From Peribacillus simplex (GTDB lineage Bacteria; Bacillota; Bacilli; Bacillales; DSM-1321): a DNA stretch of 64,000 nt. The position numbers and the translations under genes were made by a program. Positions 19,232-29,992 of the stretch are shown here, one piece after another; position 1 is the first letter of the stretch; the number at the start of each line of letters is the position of its first letter. Location of the stretch: positions 124,001 to 188,000 of the forward strand of contig NZ_LNNH01000055.1 in assembly GCF_001542915.1 (NCBI RefSeq), given 5' to 3'. Below the pieces are notes generated by a model. That model had not been told where the DNA came from, ran no database searches, and saw only the letters and a program-made list of their open reading frames with translations.

Positions 19232-19600
19232 TTACCCCTTTTTTATCAAGTCCGGCCGTAATGCTATGGCCCCTTCCTGATAGACATGCTTTATTTCTTG
19301 CTGCGTTTTCGTTGTATTGACATGAATCATGACACGGATGCAGAATGGCAGGGAGTTGCTCACAGGTATTTCCTTCATGCAAGTTACCGGTACATAGGTC
19401 CAGCCGTCGAATTTCCTCAAGGCTTTGGCAGGGAAAACCGAACGGATCTCATCCGTAGCTGAAAAAAATACGGAGGCAACCGTGTCAGGATCAATCTCAT
19501 TGACCTCGATGATTTCCGCCATCAGCTTTTCGACGGCGGCGATCACTTCCGTTTCTGTGTCTTTTTCAATTGTAGTGGCACCTCTAATTCCTCTTATCAC
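19232..19600 (-). CDS. aroH: Chorismate mutase, AroH type
   Basis: Monofunctional trimeric chorismate mutase converting chorismate to prephenate. 122 residues with the family hallmarks MIRGIRGATT, FFSATDEIRSVFPAKALR and CMKEIPVSNSLPFCIRVM, which carry active-site Arg, Glu and Cys positions. The start is GTG after AAGGGGGAACTGT. It is followed directly by hisC instead of the tryptophan genes found next in B. subtilis. Confidence 0.95.
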   Translation of the reverse strand: MIRGIRGATTIEKDTETEVIAAVEKLMAEIIEVNEIDPDTVASVFFSATDEIRSVFPAKALRKFDGWTYVPVTCMKEIPVSNSLPFCIRVMIHVNTTKTQQEIKHVYQEGAIALRPDLIKKG

Positions 19601-19625
19601 ACACAGTTCCCCCTTTTCCTTTAAT

Positions 19626-20705
19626 TTATTTCATTTCAGTCATTTCATCTATCAGCTCAGAGTCGGGTATATCTTTTAATATTGGTGACCCCACCTGATT
19701 TAGCAGGACAAAGGTAGCTGCTTCATTGACTGATTTTTTGTCCGTTTTCATTAAATGAAGTAACGCTGCAGTTTCAAGGCGGTCTGGAATGGTAATTTGG
19801 TAGCCTAATTGAGACACCCAATCAATGAATTCCTCAAGGTTAAAATCGAGACCCTCTTTTTTCATACTCAATTTAAGCGCATAAACCATCCCGATTAAAA
19901 TCGATTCTCCATGTGTAAAATTCCCATAACCCATGGAACCCTCCACTGCATGTCCAAGTGTATGGCCAAAATTCAAAAACGCACGAATGCCCATTTCTTT
20001 CTCATCTTCTTCGACAATTGCCGCTTTAATGGCGATTCCTTTTGTGATCATTGTCAGAAATTGCTCATCCGTAATCTCGTTCAAGTCCACAATATTCGAC
20101 TTAAGCCAATGATAAAAGTCATGATCGGCAATCAAGGAATGCTTAATCACTTCAGCAAAACCTGACCTTAATTCTTGCAGCGGCAGAGTTAGTAAAAAAT
20201 CCAGATCATAAATGACCGCTTCAGGTTGATGAAAGGCACCAATCATATTTTTCCCTAAAGGGTGGTTGATGGCGACCTTGCCTCCCACGGCACTATCGTG
20301 GGCTAGCAAAGTCGTCGGGATCTGGATGAATGGAATTCCCCTCATGAATGTGGCCGCAACAAACCCAGCCAAGTCACCGACCGCTCCGCCGCCAAGGGCA
20401 ATGATCAATGACTTGCGATTGAGTTTCTGGGATAGGCAGTAGCCTTGGCATTCATAAAACACTTCGAATGTTTTTGCATGCTCCCCTTCAGGCACGACAT
20501 GCTGCAGTACCGGTTTTCCGGTCTTGATCAATGCATGTTTCACGGTTTGCAAATGCAGTTCAGCGACCTTCTCATCGGTTATGATCAAAATCTTGTTCAG
20601 GTGATTGAATTCAGTTGTTATTAATTCCGGCAGTTCCTGTATTGCCTTCTTACCGACCAAAACGGGATATTGCTTGGAGACCGTTGTTATTTGGATGGTT
20701 TCCAT
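19626..20705 (-). CDS. aroB: 3-dehydroquinate synthase
   Basis: NAD- and zinc-dependent cyclisation of DAHP to 3-dehydroquinate. Seen: the nucleotide-binding segment GGGAVGDLAGFVAATFMRG, PTTLLAHDSAVGGKVAIN, the metal-site GFAEVIKHSLI and FNFGHTLGHAVE. 359 residues, full length. It starts 3 bases after aroC and ends 25 bases before aroH. GGGGTTTTAATAG precedes the ATG. Confidence 0.96.
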   Translation of the reverse strand: METIQITTVSKQYPVLVGKKAIQELPELITTEFNHLNKILIITDEKVAELHLQTVKHALIKTGKPVLQHVVPEGEHAKTFEVFYECQGYCLSQKLNRKSLIIALGGGAVGDLAGFVAATFMRGIPFIQIPTTLLAHDSAVGGKVAINHPLGKNMIGAFHQPEAVIYDLDFLLTLPLQELRSGFAEVIKHSLIADHDFYHWLKSNIVDLNEITDEQFLTMITKGIAIKAAIVEEDEKEMGIRAFLNFGHTLGHAVEGSMGYGNFTHGESILIGMVYALKLSMKKEGLDFNLEEFIDWVSQLGYQITIPDRLETAALLHLMKTDKKSVNEAATFVLLNQVGSPILKDIPDSELIDEMTEMK

Positions 20706-20708
20706 CTA

Positions 20709-21881
20709 TTAAAACCCCTTTACGTCTTCCCGATACGACCTTATGTATTCCGCTAACTGTTCATAACGATCTGAAGGGAATTGATCGACGATGGCAGCCG
20801 CAAGCTCCCATGCCACTACTGCTTCGGCAACTACTGCCGCTGCAGGAACTGCACAACTATCGGAACGCTCGACACTTGCTTCGAACACTTCCTTCGTATC
20901 GATATCAACACTTTTCAAAGGTTTATATAAAGTCGGGATCGGCTTCATGACTCCGCGCACAACGATCGGCATGCCCGTTGTCATACCGCCTTCAAAGCCG
21001 CCAAGGCGGTTTGTTTTCCGGTAGTAGCCCTTGTCTTCATCCCAGGCAATTTCATCATGGACATCACTGCCGAAGCGATGGGCCGCTTCGAACCCAATTC
21101 CTATCTCGACCCCTTTAAATGCATTGATGCTCATGATCGCAGCAGCGAGTTTTGCATCAAGCTTACGGTCATAATGAACATAACTTCCTACACCAACAGG
21201 CATTCCTTCGACAATGACTTCAACGATGCCGCCGATGGAATCTCCCTTTTGTTTCGCTTCATCAATGGCATCCTTCATCTGCTGCTCGACGTTTTTATCG
21301 AAACATCTAACTGAAGATTCCTCTGTCACTTGCTGCAATTGCTGAATCGTTTCATATACCGGCGGTTCTGCCTTCACTCCGCCAATTTCCAGAACATGTG
21401 AGGCCACTTCAATCCCCAATAACGACAATAGCTTTTTAGCCACGGCACCTGCCGCTACCCTTACAGTCGTTTCACGGGCTGATGACCGTTCCAAAACGTT
21501 CCTCAAATCGCGATGTCCATATTTGATACCGCCATTCAAATCGGCATGCCCTGGACGAGGACGCGTGATTTTCCGTTTGACTCCTTCAGCTTCTTCCTCT
21601 GAAAGAACTTCACTTCCCATGATTTTTGTCCAATGCTTCCAATCGTCATTCTCCACCACTAAGGCTACAGGAGAACCTAATGTATAGCCATGTCTGATCC
21701 CCGAGGATATGAACGCCTGATCTTTCTCGATCTGCATCCTTCGGCCACGCCCATGCCCTTTTTGCCGGCGTCCCAGTTCTTCATTGATATCTTCATTCGT
21801 AATCGGCATTCCAGCCGGTAATCCCTCAATAATTGTCGTTAGCTGCGGACCATGTGATTCTCCCGCTGTTAAGTATCTCAT
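20709..21881 (-). CDS. aroC: Chorismate synthase
   Basis: FMN-dependent conversion of EPSP to chorismate, named aroF in B. subtilis. Seen: GESHGPQLT at the N-terminus, [28 protein letters not shown], and [20 protein letters not shown] with the catalytic region. About 390 residues. The ATG at 21881 follows AAAGGGGGCTGGAAG; an upstream ATG at 21923 adds 14 residues with no family support. First gene after cheR in the aromatic operon. Confidence 0.95.
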   Translation of the reverse strand: MRYLTAGESHGPQLTTIIEGLPAGMPITNEDINEELGRRQKGHGRGRRMQIEKDQAFISSGIRHGYTLGSPVALVVENDDWKHWTKIMGSEVLSEEEAEGVKRKITRPRPGHADLNGGIKYGHRDLRNVLERSSARETTVRVAAGAVAKKLLSLLGIEVASHVLEIGGVKAEPPVYETIQQLQQVTEESSVRCFDKNVEQQMKDAIDEAKQKGDSIGGIVEVIVEGMPVGVGSYVHYDRKLDAKLAAAIMSINAFKGVEIGIGFEAAHRFGSDVHDEIAWDEDKGYYRKTNRLGGFEGGMTTGMPIVVRGVMKPIPTLYKPLKSVDIDTKEVFEASVERSDSCAVPAAAVVAEAVVAWELAAAIVDQFPSDRYEQLAEYIRSYREDVKGF

Positions 21882-22086
21882 CTTCCAGCCCCCTTTTAGC
21901 ACTTTAAAGTGTATATGTATCAATATACCACAATTTTATTCAATGTGGGTATATGTAAACCTAAAAACCTTTTTGCACGTTGAATTTATTCATTATTCAT
22001 TTTATTTTACATCTTCTCCAACATTTTCGATATAGTTTAATCACTCTGATCTTGGCCCGCAACACCATTGGGCATATTAGAACATG

Positions 22087-22122
22087 CGAAAAGAGACTGA
22101 ATGCGAATGCACGATCAGTCCC
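22087..22122 (-). terminator. Terminator-like hairpin after cheR
   Basis: Minus-strand arms GGGACTGA and TCAGTCTC (one G-U) around a TGC/GCA mini-stem, followed by TTTT. It would separate cheR from the aroC transcript. Confidence 0.6.
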
Positions 22123-22136
22123 TTATGGATAAGTAT

Positions 22137-23054
<918 letters not shown>

Positions 23055-23061
23055 CTATTGA

Positions 23062-23508
23062 TTAATAAACCCACTCGTTGACAAGTTTAGAATACTCAAC
23101 AAGTTCTTCTTCTTTGAAGAATAAACCGATTTCGCGTACAGCGCTTTCAGCTGAATCAGATCCGTGAATGATATTCTTGCCGACAGTTACGGCGAAATCA
23201 CCGCGAATGGTTGCAGCAGCGGCATCTTTAGGGTTAGTGGCACCCATCATTTGACGTGCAGTCGCGATTACATTTTCACCTTCCCAAACCATTGCGAAGA
23301 CAGGACCTGAAGTGATGAAGTCCACTAATTCGCCAAAGAAAGGACGTTCTTTATGCTCGCCATAATGCTGCTCAGCCAATTCCTGAGAAATGACCATCAA
23401 TTTTGCCCCTGCAAGCAGGAAGCCTTTTTTTTCAAAACGGGAAACGATTTCACCGATTAGATTGCGTTGAACGCCGTCAGGCTTAACCATTAAAAATGTT
23501 CTTTCCAT
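23062..23508 (-). CDS. ndk: Nucleoside diphosphate kinase
   Basis: Equilibrates NDP and NTP pools through a phosphohistidine. Seen: [50 protein letters not shown] and the active-site NIIHGSDS. 148 residues, typical length. The ATG at 23508 follows AGGAGTGACAATA. A promoter of its own (TTGCGA, 17 bases, TAATAT) overlaps the 3' end of hepT, and a terminator follows the stop. Confidence 0.96.
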   Translation of the reverse strand: MERTFLMVKPDGVQRNLIGEIVSRFEKKGFLLAGAKLMVISQELAEQHYGEHKERPFFGELVDFITSGPVFAMVWEGENVIATARQMMGATNPKDAAAATIRGDFAVTVGKNIIHGSDSAESAVREIGLFFKEEELVEYSKLVNEWVY

Positions 23509-23565
23509 TATTGTCACTCCTAATATGTATCATTGTTATTTGCCTATATAAGGCAATCCTTTTAG

Positions 23566-23600
23566 AATATTACCATTGTTTGAGCAGTTTCGCAACTGCA
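23566..23600 (-). promoter_or_regulatory. Candidate ndk promoter overlapping a small palindrome
   Basis: Minus strand: TTGCGA, 17 bases, then an extended -10 TGGTAATAT. The -35 lies inside GCAGTTGCGAAACTGC (23599-23584), a 6-bp stem closed by a GCGA (GNRA) loop located just after the hepT stop. Confidence 0.55.
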
Positions 23601-23604
23601 AGTA

Positions 23605-24567
23605 TTAAAACTTTCGTTTTCCGATGTTTTTCGCGATATCGGATAATGTTTTTCTCGCTTTTATGGCTGGCAAGCCTTTCAATTCAGTAAAAGCCTTTTC
23701 CAAATACAGGTCACCGACCTTCGCTGCCTGTTCGATGGCACCGGAAGATTTTATCGCTTGTATGATAGCGGTCATTTCTTCTTTAGGCGTATCCTCACGA
23801 ACCGTTTCGATAAGCTTCTTCAGTTTTGGATCTTCCATAGCAATCAAGACGGGCAATGTGATGTTTCCCTGGATCAAATCACTTCCAGCTGGTTTTCCAA
23901 GTTCTTCCTCCGAAGCCGTAAAGTCCAATATATCATCGGTGATTTGATAAGACATCCCGACATAATATCCGAATTTAAATAGCTTTTGATGGATCTTTTC
24001 ATCAACACCCGCTGAAATCGCCCCCAATTGGCAGCTGGAAGCGATGAGCAATGCCGTTTTTCGTTTGATTCTCCTGAAGTATATCCGCCAATTTTGTTCG
24101 AAATTGTATTTATCTTTAATTTGTTCTATTTCCCCAAGGCATAGTTCGACCATCGTATCCGCGAGAATTTGGTGCGCAAGGGGTGACTCGATCACTGACA
24201 TCATTTCCAGTGCACGTGCAAAAATGAAGTCGCCTGTATACATGGCGACACGATTATCCCATTTTGATTTGATGGTTGCAGATCCCCGGCGCAAATCTGC
24301 ATCATCCACAACATCATCATGCACAAGCGAAGCCGTGTGAATCAGTTCCAATGTCGCCGCAACATGCTTGACGATGTGAATATCATAATCGCCAAACTTG
24401 GCGCCCAATAGGACGAATACCGGACGGATCCGCTTTCCGCCGGATTGCAGCAAATGCAGGGAGGCTTCCCTTAAAACAGTGGAATCCGCTTCAATAGCGT
24501 CTTCCAATTCTTTTTCTATTGATTGCAAATCTGCATTCAAAAATGAATACATCATTTTAAATTTCAT
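23605..24567 (-). CDS. hepT: Heptaprenyl diphosphate synthase component II
   Basis: Catalytic subunit of the two-component prenyltransferase making the C35 side chain of menaquinone-7. Both aspartate-rich motifs are present: LVHDDVVDDADLRRG and YQITDDILDF. The GGKRIRPVF segment is also seen. About 320 residues. Started at the ATG at 24567, after GGGTGGAATGT; the 45-residue upstream extension overlaps menG and is not credible. It acts with HepS, encoded two genes upstream. Confidence 0.95.
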   Translation of the reverse strand: MKFKMMYSFLNADLQSIEKELEDAIEADSTVLREASLHLLQSGGKRIRPVFVLLGAKFGDYDIHIVKHVAATLELIHTASLVHDDVVDDADLRRGSATIKSKWDNRVAMYTGDFIFARALEMMSVIESPLAHQILADTMVELCLGEIEQIKDKYNFEQNWRIYFRRIKRKTALLIASSCQLGAISAGVDEKIHQKLFKFGYYVGMSYQITDDILDFTASEEELGKPAGSDLIQGNITLPVLIAMEDPKLKKLIETVREDTPKEEMTAIIQAIKSSGAIEQAAKVGDLYLEKAFTELKGLPAIKARKTLSDIAKNIGKRKF

Positions 24568-24601
24568 ACATTCCACCCAGCTTTGTCCATTGCTATTATG
24601 C

Positions 24602-25312
24602 TTATTTTGAAGGTTTGTACCCGAAATGTGTTGCTGCAACACCGCCGAAATGGGCCTTGTAACTGACGTTTTCCATTCCTGCCTGCTTGAACATGCTTTC
24701 AAGCTTTTTCATGCCTGGGAAATCGCGTGCAGATTCCTGCAGCCAAGAATACTCGCTGTAGCTTTTCGCGAATAACTTACCGAACACAGGCATGATGAAG
24801 CGGAAGTAAAAATAATACCCCTGCTTGAAGCCAAGCATGGTTGGCTGTGAGGTATCAAGGCAAACGACCATCCCCCCCGGTTTGGCGACACGATTTAACT
24901 CTTTAAGCACTTGCATGTAGTCAGGAACATTCCGCAGCCCGAACCCGATCGTGACGTAATCAAAGCTATTATCCTCAAAAGGCAGCTCCATTGCATTCCC
25001 CTGCATCAGGGAAATTTGATCCAAATGGAGATCCTTCACCTTTTGCTCACCGATTTTAAGCATGTTCTTACTGAAATCCAGACCGACAACACTGCCTTCT
25101 GGTCCTACTTCATTAGCAAGGGCAATGGTCCAGTCCGCTGTGCCGCAGCATACGTCAAGGGCGTGGGCGCCTTTCGGGACATTCATGATGGCCATGGTAG
25201 CCTTCCGCCATTTAAGATGCTGCTTAAAGCTGATGAGGGAATTCATCTTGTCATAGTTTCCGTATATCTTCTCAAAGACATGATGAACTTTTTGCTCTTT
25301 AGACTGCTCCAT
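24602..25312 (-). CDS. menG: Demethylmenaquinone methyltransferase
   Basis: SAM-dependent C-methylation of demethylmenaquinone, the last step of menaquinone synthesis (called menH in older B. subtilis usage). Seen: [18 protein letters not shown], the SAM motif [27 protein letters not shown] and [20 protein letters not shown]. 236 residues. It is sandwiched between hepS and hepT, matching the menaquinone operon. GAAGGGTGAAGC precedes the ATG. Supplies quinone to the qcrABC complex in the same window. Confidence 0.95.
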   Translation of the reverse strand: MEQSKEQKVHHVFEKIYGNYDKMNSLISFKQHLKWRKATMAIMNVPKGAHALDVCCGTADWTIALANEVGPEGSVVGLDFSKNMLKIGEQKVKDLHLDQISLMQGNAMELPFEDNSFDYVTIGFGLRNVPDYMQVLKELNRVAKPGGMVVCLDTSQPTMLGFKQGYYFYFRFIMPVFGKLFAKSYSEYSWLQESARDFPGMKKLESMFKQAGMENVSYKAHFGGVAATHFGYKPSK

Positions 25313-25315
25313 GCT

Positions 25316-26164
25316 TCACCCTTCTTTCACATATGAATTTGCTATACTTGCTGTTTGTTCCATGAGGACCTTCACTCGTTCCCTTAGCTCATCATCCGTT
25401 TTCATCAGTTTTTGCATCGAACGCTCCAAGGATTTCCTGGCATCCCCCAAGCATTTCTCGAACCTGAACCGGACCTGCTGTTCCTTTTGTGGAGCGAGTT
25501 CTTCCTGATCATTCGAACCATCTGAAGGCATCTCCCGGAGGATATCGAATATGATCGATCGCCCGGTCTTCAAGTAATGCCCCTTCTCGGCATGAAGCCT
25601 GCTCAAAAGCAGGAAATCTTCCGAAACATCGATCCAGGCAGGCTGTTTATAATAAACCGCGAGTTTATGGATCAGCGAAGCCTCGATCGCTTTTATCGTC
25701 GTTACAAGTGATCGAACATCCTTTATCGACCTTTGTTGATATAGGATGATTTTATTGTCATTTATTTTTTTTATGGCGCTTGAAAGGATACGGATCATCT
25801 CAACATTCCCCACACTGGCAAGAACCTGGTAGTACAGACCACTGTAGTAGTCACCGGCAAGCACCTGTAATTGGCGGTTTTTCAATACTTCAGGCAATTC
25901 CGGTCCCTCAACCGAATTCGATACGATTTCGTGGGTGTCGAGGGCGATTTGCACGAGCATGGTCGAAGTGATGTATTGATCCCTTTTTTCGCTTTTAACG
26001 TCCAAGTCGTTAAACAATCCCCAAAGCAATAGCAATTTATCTTCGTCCAAGCTTGGTTTTTGTATAAACTTCAATAAATATGGATGTTGAGCTTTCTTTT
26101 CTATTAATCGTTTTAATTGGCTTTTGTCGTCCGTTATGTTTAACAATTGAGACCACCCTTGCAT
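25316..26164 (-). CDS. hepS: Heptaprenyl diphosphate synthase component I
   Basis: Non-catalytic partner of HepT that sets product length. The family is poorly conserved, but the core LDEDKLLLLWGLFNDLDVKSEKRD and LVQIALDTHEIVSN followed by LAGDYYSGLYYQVLA is characteristic. About 282 residues from the ATG at 26164. A TTG at 26146 preceded by AAGGGTGGTCTCAA is an equally good start and would remove six residues. It runs directly into menG with a 3-base gap. Confidence 0.88.
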   Translation of the reverse strand: MQGWSQLLNITDDKSQLKRLIEKKAQHPYLLKFIQKPSLDEDKLLLLWGLFNDLDVKSEKRDQYITSTMLVQIALDTHEIVSNSVEGPELPEVLKNRQLQVLAGDYYSGLYYQVLASVGNVEMIRILSSAIKKINDNKIILYQQRSIKDVRSLVTTIKAIEASLIHKLAVYYKQPAWIDVSEDFLLLSRLHAEKGHYLKTGRSIIFDILREMPSDGSNDQEELAPQKEQQVRFRFEKCLGDARKSLERSMQKLMKTDDELRERVKVLMEQTASIANSYVKEG

Positions 26165-26390
26165 CCCTGAAAGATATTTTTTTCATGCATATTGGTTTCT
26201 GTCTGTGTAAAATACACATTATTATACCATAAAAACAATCAGATGAAATGGACAACGTTTATAAAAAGAAACTTCCAATAATAAGGAAGCGGCCGCTTAG
26301 CTTCTTCAAAAAAATGGATGCGGGAGTTTCCAGCTTGTTAAACGTCCTATCAGTTAATGGAGTCAGTCTCATGCAATGGTAGACTGGCTA

Positions 26391-26639
26391 TCATTTATCA
26401 AAAGAATTTTTTTTAGAATCACTTTCTATCTCACCGAATGGCGTATACACTTTGGCATGTCCCCTGATTTTGATTGCCGAGGTATGCTCCGTGAATTGCG
26501 CGATCATCACCTCGCCTGAGTCAAGCTTCTCCGAGTGATGGAACTTGGTATCCGTTCCCCTTGTCAATCCGATCACATTCACACTATCCTCAATGGCCTT
26601 AATTACCACAAAATCGTTCAGGATCTTTTTCTCATTCAT
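26391..26639 (-). CDS. mtrB: trp RNA-binding attenuation protein (TRAP)
   Basis: Eleven-subunit ring protein that binds tryptophan and then GAG/UAG repeats in trp leader RNA. 82 residues; [20 protein letters not shown] and [15 protein letters not shown] match the family, including the lysine/arginine trio for RNA contact (K in EKLDSG; K and R in IKIRG). The C-terminus is a little longer than in B. subtilis. GGGGGGCAAAAAA precedes the ATG. It follows folE, the mtrAB arrangement. No trp operon lies in the usual place nearby. Confidence 0.95.
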   Translation of the reverse strand: MNEKKILNDFVVIKAIEDSVNVIGLTRGTDTKFHHSEKLDSGEVMIAQFTEHTSAIKIRGHAKVYTPFGEIESDSKKNSFDK

Positions 26640-26657
26640 TTTTTTGCCCCCCTATCC

Positions 26658-27224
26658 TTAATCTTTAATGAACGCCAACACTTCCGCCCTAGTACGATGA
26701 TCTTTCGCGAACGTTCCCCTAACAGCGGAGGTGACTGTTTTGGAACCTGGTTTTTTGACGCCGCGCATCGTCATGCACATATGTTCGGCCTCGACCACCA
26801 CCATCACACCATGGGGTTCAAGTTTTTCCATTATCGAGTCGGCCACTGTTGAGGTGATGCGCTCCTGCAGCTGGGGACGCTTCGATACGGCCTCGACCGC
26901 ACGCGCCAATTTGCTTAGGCCCGTCACTTTCCCGTTTTTCGGAATGTAAGCTACATGCGCTTTACCGTAAAAAGGAACTAAATGATGCTCACAGACCGAG
27001 TAAAACGGAATATCCTTTACAAGTACGAGTTCTTCATGGTCCTCGCCGAAAACGGTATCGAAATATTCCTTTGGATCTTGATTAAGTCCAGAAAAAATCT
27101 CTTCATACATCCTTGCCACACGCCCTGGTGTATCAAGCAGCCCTTCTCTTGTCGGGTCTTCCCCTACAGCCTCAAGTAGCATCTTTACCGCTTCCTCTAT
27201 CTTGGCATGATCTACATTACCCAT
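26658..27224 (-). CDS. folE: GTP cyclohydrolase I
   Basis: Makes dihydroneopterin triphosphate from GTP, first step of folate synthesis (mtrA in B. subtilis). Zinc and catalytic residues are in [20 protein letters not shown] and [34 protein letters not shown] is the family signature. 188 residues. AGGAGGTACGGATAA precedes the ATG. First gene of folE-mtrB, with its own promoter near 27342-27370. Confidence 0.96.
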   Translation of the reverse strand: MGNVDHAKIEEAVKMLLEAVGEDPTREGLLDTPGRVARMYEEIFSGLNQDPKEYFDTVFGEDHEELVLVKDIPFYSVCEHHLVPFYGKAHVAYIPKNGKVTGLSKLARAVEAVSKRPQLQERITSTVADSIMEKLEPHGVMVVVEAEHMCMTMRGVKKPGSKTVTSAVRGTFAKDHRTRAEVLAFIKD

Positions 27225-27341
27225 TTATCCGTACCTCCTAAAAAATTTAAAAAATAGTATGTATTCAAATAAATTTCAAGGTAATAACGACACCCTGAGA
27301 TCCTTTAATCCCATCGTTAACGCAGCCGGAGCCCCTGCAAT

Positions 27342-27370
27342 ATTGTACCATTCCTGCACAGGCTTGTCAG
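27342..27370 (-). promoter_or_regulatory. Promoter of folE-mtrB
   Basis: Minus strand: CTGACA (27370-27365), 17-base spacer, TACAAT (27347-27342) with an upstream TGG extended -10. Located about 118 bases before folE. Confidence 0.65.
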
Positions 27371-27464
27371 AACCGCATTTTCCGTATGTTTATTTCATTC
27401 TGGCCTACAGCGTTCCTAAAATATTCACTGTCTTTTATATTATCACAGATGGAAATTAAGAAGC

Positions 27465-27493
27465 AAAAAAAGGACCGCGTTTGCACGCGGCCC
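27465..27493 (-). terminator. Terminator after hbs
   Basis: Minus-strand stem GGGCCGCGT/ACGCGGTCC with a GCAA loop and seven T residues, 33 bases after the hbs stop. Confidence 0.9.
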
Positions 27494-27526
27494 TTTTCGG
27501 TTAAGCACCCGTATGTAATGGTAGAG

Positions 27527-27799
27527 TTACTTCACTGCATCTTTCAGTGCTTTACCAGGTTTGAAAGCTGGCACTTTGCTAGCTGCAATTTCGATTTCGT
27601 CACCAGTTTGTGGGTTGCGTCCTTTACGAGCCGCACGTTCACGAACTTCAAAGTTACCAAAACCAATCAATTGGACTTTATCACCAGTTTTTAGAGCTTC
27701 TAAGATTGTATCAAAAACAGCATCAACAGCTTTTGTAGCGTCCTTCTTAGAAATTTCAGTTGCTGTAACAACTTCATTAATCAATTCTGTTTTGTTCAT
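27527..27799 (-). CDS. hbs: HU-type DNA-binding protein HBsu
   Basis: Abundant histone-like dimer that bends and compacts DNA. 90 residues: [42 protein letters not shown] and the DNA-arm motif [23 protein letters not shown] are diagnostic. The ATG at 27799 follows GGAGGTGAATGGC; a longer in-frame extension is unsupported. Stands alone between spoIVA and folE with its own terminator. Confidence 0.96.
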   Translation of the reverse strand: MNKTELINEVVTATEISKKDATKAVDAVFDTILEALKTGDKVQLIGFGNFEVRERAARKGRNPQTGDEIEIAASKVPAFKPGKALKDAVK

Positions 27800-28235
27800 G
27801 CCATTCACCTCCTCCCAAAAGGAATCTTTATAAAAAATCATTATTACAACACTATAATAGTGATTTGATATTAGTTTCGTTTCGAACATTTTCATTCCCT
27901 GTAAACCGGGGATGACCAAGCTGATCAAATTTCCAAATAATGCATCCAAAAATTAAAAATAGGTCGAAATCGCTGTTACAACGCGTTTTCTGTATGTAGA
28001 TTATCACAAATCCTATAAGCTTAGCAAGGGAATTCAAAAAATAATGGGAATCTTTTCATTAATAATTGTATATATTATAAATTTTGTCTTTCGCTATTCA
28101 TCATTTCCCGTTTTTATAGAAATTAAACTTATTATTTCACTGAAAATCGCTTAACCATGGGGTTTTTTCAAGATTTTCCTAAAAATGCGAAATAAAAAAG
28201 GACTTCAGCAGGTTTGTTCCTGCCTGGGCTGCATG
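27800..28235. other. Gap between hbs and spoIVA
   Basis: AT-rich, no gene seen. Holds the hbs upstream region. A perfect 13-base palindrome CACTATAATAGTG lies at 27850-27862 and overlaps possible -10 sequences on the minus strand, but no clear -35 partner is found. A GCAGG/CCTGC hairpin at 28208-28223 with a nearby T6 on the minus strand may be a second terminator for spoIVA. Confidence 0.4.
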
Positions 28236-28267
28236 CAAAAAGACCAATCCAATGAAGGAGTTGGTCC
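28236..28267 (-). terminator. Terminator after spoIVA
   Basis: Minus-strand arms GACCAA-C-TCC and GGATTGGTC (one bulged C), followed by TTTTTG. It lies 16 bases past the spoIVA stop. Confidence 0.75.
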
Positions 28268-28282
28268 AGCTTTTCAACGTTT

Positions 28283-29761
28283 TTATAAAATGATGGCAAT
28301 CAAGCCCCCGCTGCCCTCATTAATGATTCTTTCCAAAGTCTCTTTCAATTTGTAGCGTGCATTGTCCGGCATCATCGCCAATTTCACCTGGATGCCTTCC
28401 CTAACGTAAGAACTCAGGCTTCTGCCAAAAATATCAGAGTTCCAAATGGAAAGTGGATTGTCTTCAAAATCCTGCATCAAGTATCGTACCAATTCTTCAC
28501 TTTGCTTCTCCGTCCCGATGATCGGTGAGAATTCCGATTCGACATCGACCTTGATCATATGGATGGAAGGAGCCACCGCTTTTAACCTGACACCGAACCT
28601 GGCTCCCTGACGGATAATTTCCGGTTCATCCAGGCTCATATCATTAAGGGAGGGAGCCGCGACTCCATATCCCGTTTGTTTGACCATCCTCAGTGCATCA
28701 GCCACCTGGTCATATTCCGCTTTTGCATAGGCAAAGTCCTGCATCAAAGATAATAGATGGTCCTTGCCCCGTATTTCCACACCGACGATTTCCTTCAGGA
28801 TTTCGTCGTAAAGTTCATCTGGGGCATATAGGTCGATTTCAGCAACACCCTGCCCCATCTCAATACCTGCTAGGGCTGCACGATCGATAAAATCGAATTC
28901 ATTGAAATGTCCGACCACCCGATCAACATCCCTCAGGCGTTTAATGTCCTTCACCGTCTCTTTAACCGCTTCCTGATAGCTTTCCCTTAACCAATGATCC
29001 TCTCGCAAAACCATTACCCAGCTTGGGAGGTTGACATTGACTTCAAGAACAGGAAATTCATAGAGGGCTTCACGGAGGACACTGTAAACATCCGATTCCC
29101 TCATTCCCTCGACACTCATGGCCAAGACGGGGATATCATACTTTTCCTGGAGGGATTCCTTTAAGGCCACCGTATTCGGATGGTGGGGCTGGACGGAGTT
29201 GACGATCATGATGAACGGCTTGCCGACCTCCTTCAATTCTTCGACTACCCTTTCCTCTGCCTCTAAATAATCACTCCGTGGTATTTCTCCTATGGAACCA
29301 TCCGTCGTAACGACCACACCCAAGGTGGAATGATCTTGAATCACTTTACGAGTGCCTATTTCCGCCGCTTCATTGAACGGGATCGGATCCTCATACCAAG
29401 GTGTATGAATCATGCGCGGACCATTTTCATCTTCACACCCTTTAGCTCCAGGTATCGTGTAACCGACACAATCCACTAAACGAATATTCACTTCCAGACC
29501 TTCGGCTACCGAAATCGATGCTGCCTGATTCGGTACGAATTTAGGCTCTGTCGTCATGATCGTTTTTCCGGCAGCACTCTGCGGCAATTCATCCTGTGCT
29601 CGTGCACGGTCAGCTTCTGACGGGATATTAGGTATGACGACTAACTCCATGAATTTTTTAATAAATGTCGATTTCCCTGTCCTGACGGCACCGACCACCC
29701 CTAAATAAATGTCGCCGCCGGTCCGTTCAGCTATATCTTTAAAAATATCTACCTTTTCCAA
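28283..29761 (-). CDS. spoIVA: Stage IV sporulation protein A, coat morphogenetic ATPase
   Basis: ATPase that polymerises on the outer forespore membrane and anchors the spore coat basement layer in the mother cell. Walker A GAVRTGKST lies at residues 24-32, with DCVGYTIPGAKG and TTDGSIGEI after it. The C-terminal IINEGSGGLIAIIL is the conserved anchoring end. 492 residues, the normal length. Translation starts at TTG (29761) after GGGAGGGGATACC. Upstream, GAATAAA and CATAGATA about 15 bases apart (near 29825-29860) resemble a sigma-E promoter only weakly. Confidence 0.96.
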   Translation of the reverse strand: MEKVDIFKDIAERTGGDIYLGVVGAVRTGKSTFIKKFMELVVIPNIPSEADRARAQDELPQSAAGKTIMTTEPKFVPNQAASISVAEGLEVNIRLVDCVGYTIPGAKGCEDENGPRMIHTPWYEDPIPFNEAAEIGTRKVIQDHSTLGVVVTTDGSIGEIPRSDYLEAEERVVEELKEVGKPFIMIVNSVQPHHPNTVALKESLQEKYDIPVLAMSVEGMRESDVYSVLREALYEFPVLEVNVNLPSWVMVLREDHWLRESYQEAVKETVKDIKRLRDVDRVVGHFNEFDFIDRAALAGIEMGQGVAEIDLYAPDELYDEILKEIVGVEIRGKDHLLSLMQDFAYAKAEYDQVADALRMVKQTGYGVAAPSLNDMSLDEPEIIRQGARFGVRLKAVAPSIHMIKVDVESEFSPIIGTEKQSEELVRYLMQDFEDNPLSIWNSDIFGRSLSSYVREGIQVKLAMMPDNARYKLKETLERIINEGSGGLIAIIL

Positions 29762-29992
29762 GGTATCCCCTCCCGAATTAGCGTTTTGGGATTTCGTTTA
29801 TCCATTTGTTTTTATTAGGACACTATATATCTATGATGTTGTCCTAAAAATTTATTCCAATTATTTCCCTGGTTCAATCCCTTCCTCCACCAGAAATTTT
29901 ATATAAGGGTTGTTATTTGTATAAGTAAGATGAACTAAAGATAAAGAAATAACCCTTCCCCTACAATATATTTTGCAGAAGAAGGGTTATGC

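Noticed and set aside
24568-24702. 45-residue N-terminal extension of hepT
   Set aside because: It overlaps menG and has no family similarity; the ATG at 24567 fits homologues.
26287-26298. AAGCGGCCGCTT palindrome between mtrB and hepS
   Set aside because: It contains a NotI-type site and could be a weak terminator stem, but no T run follows and it is short enough to occur by chance.
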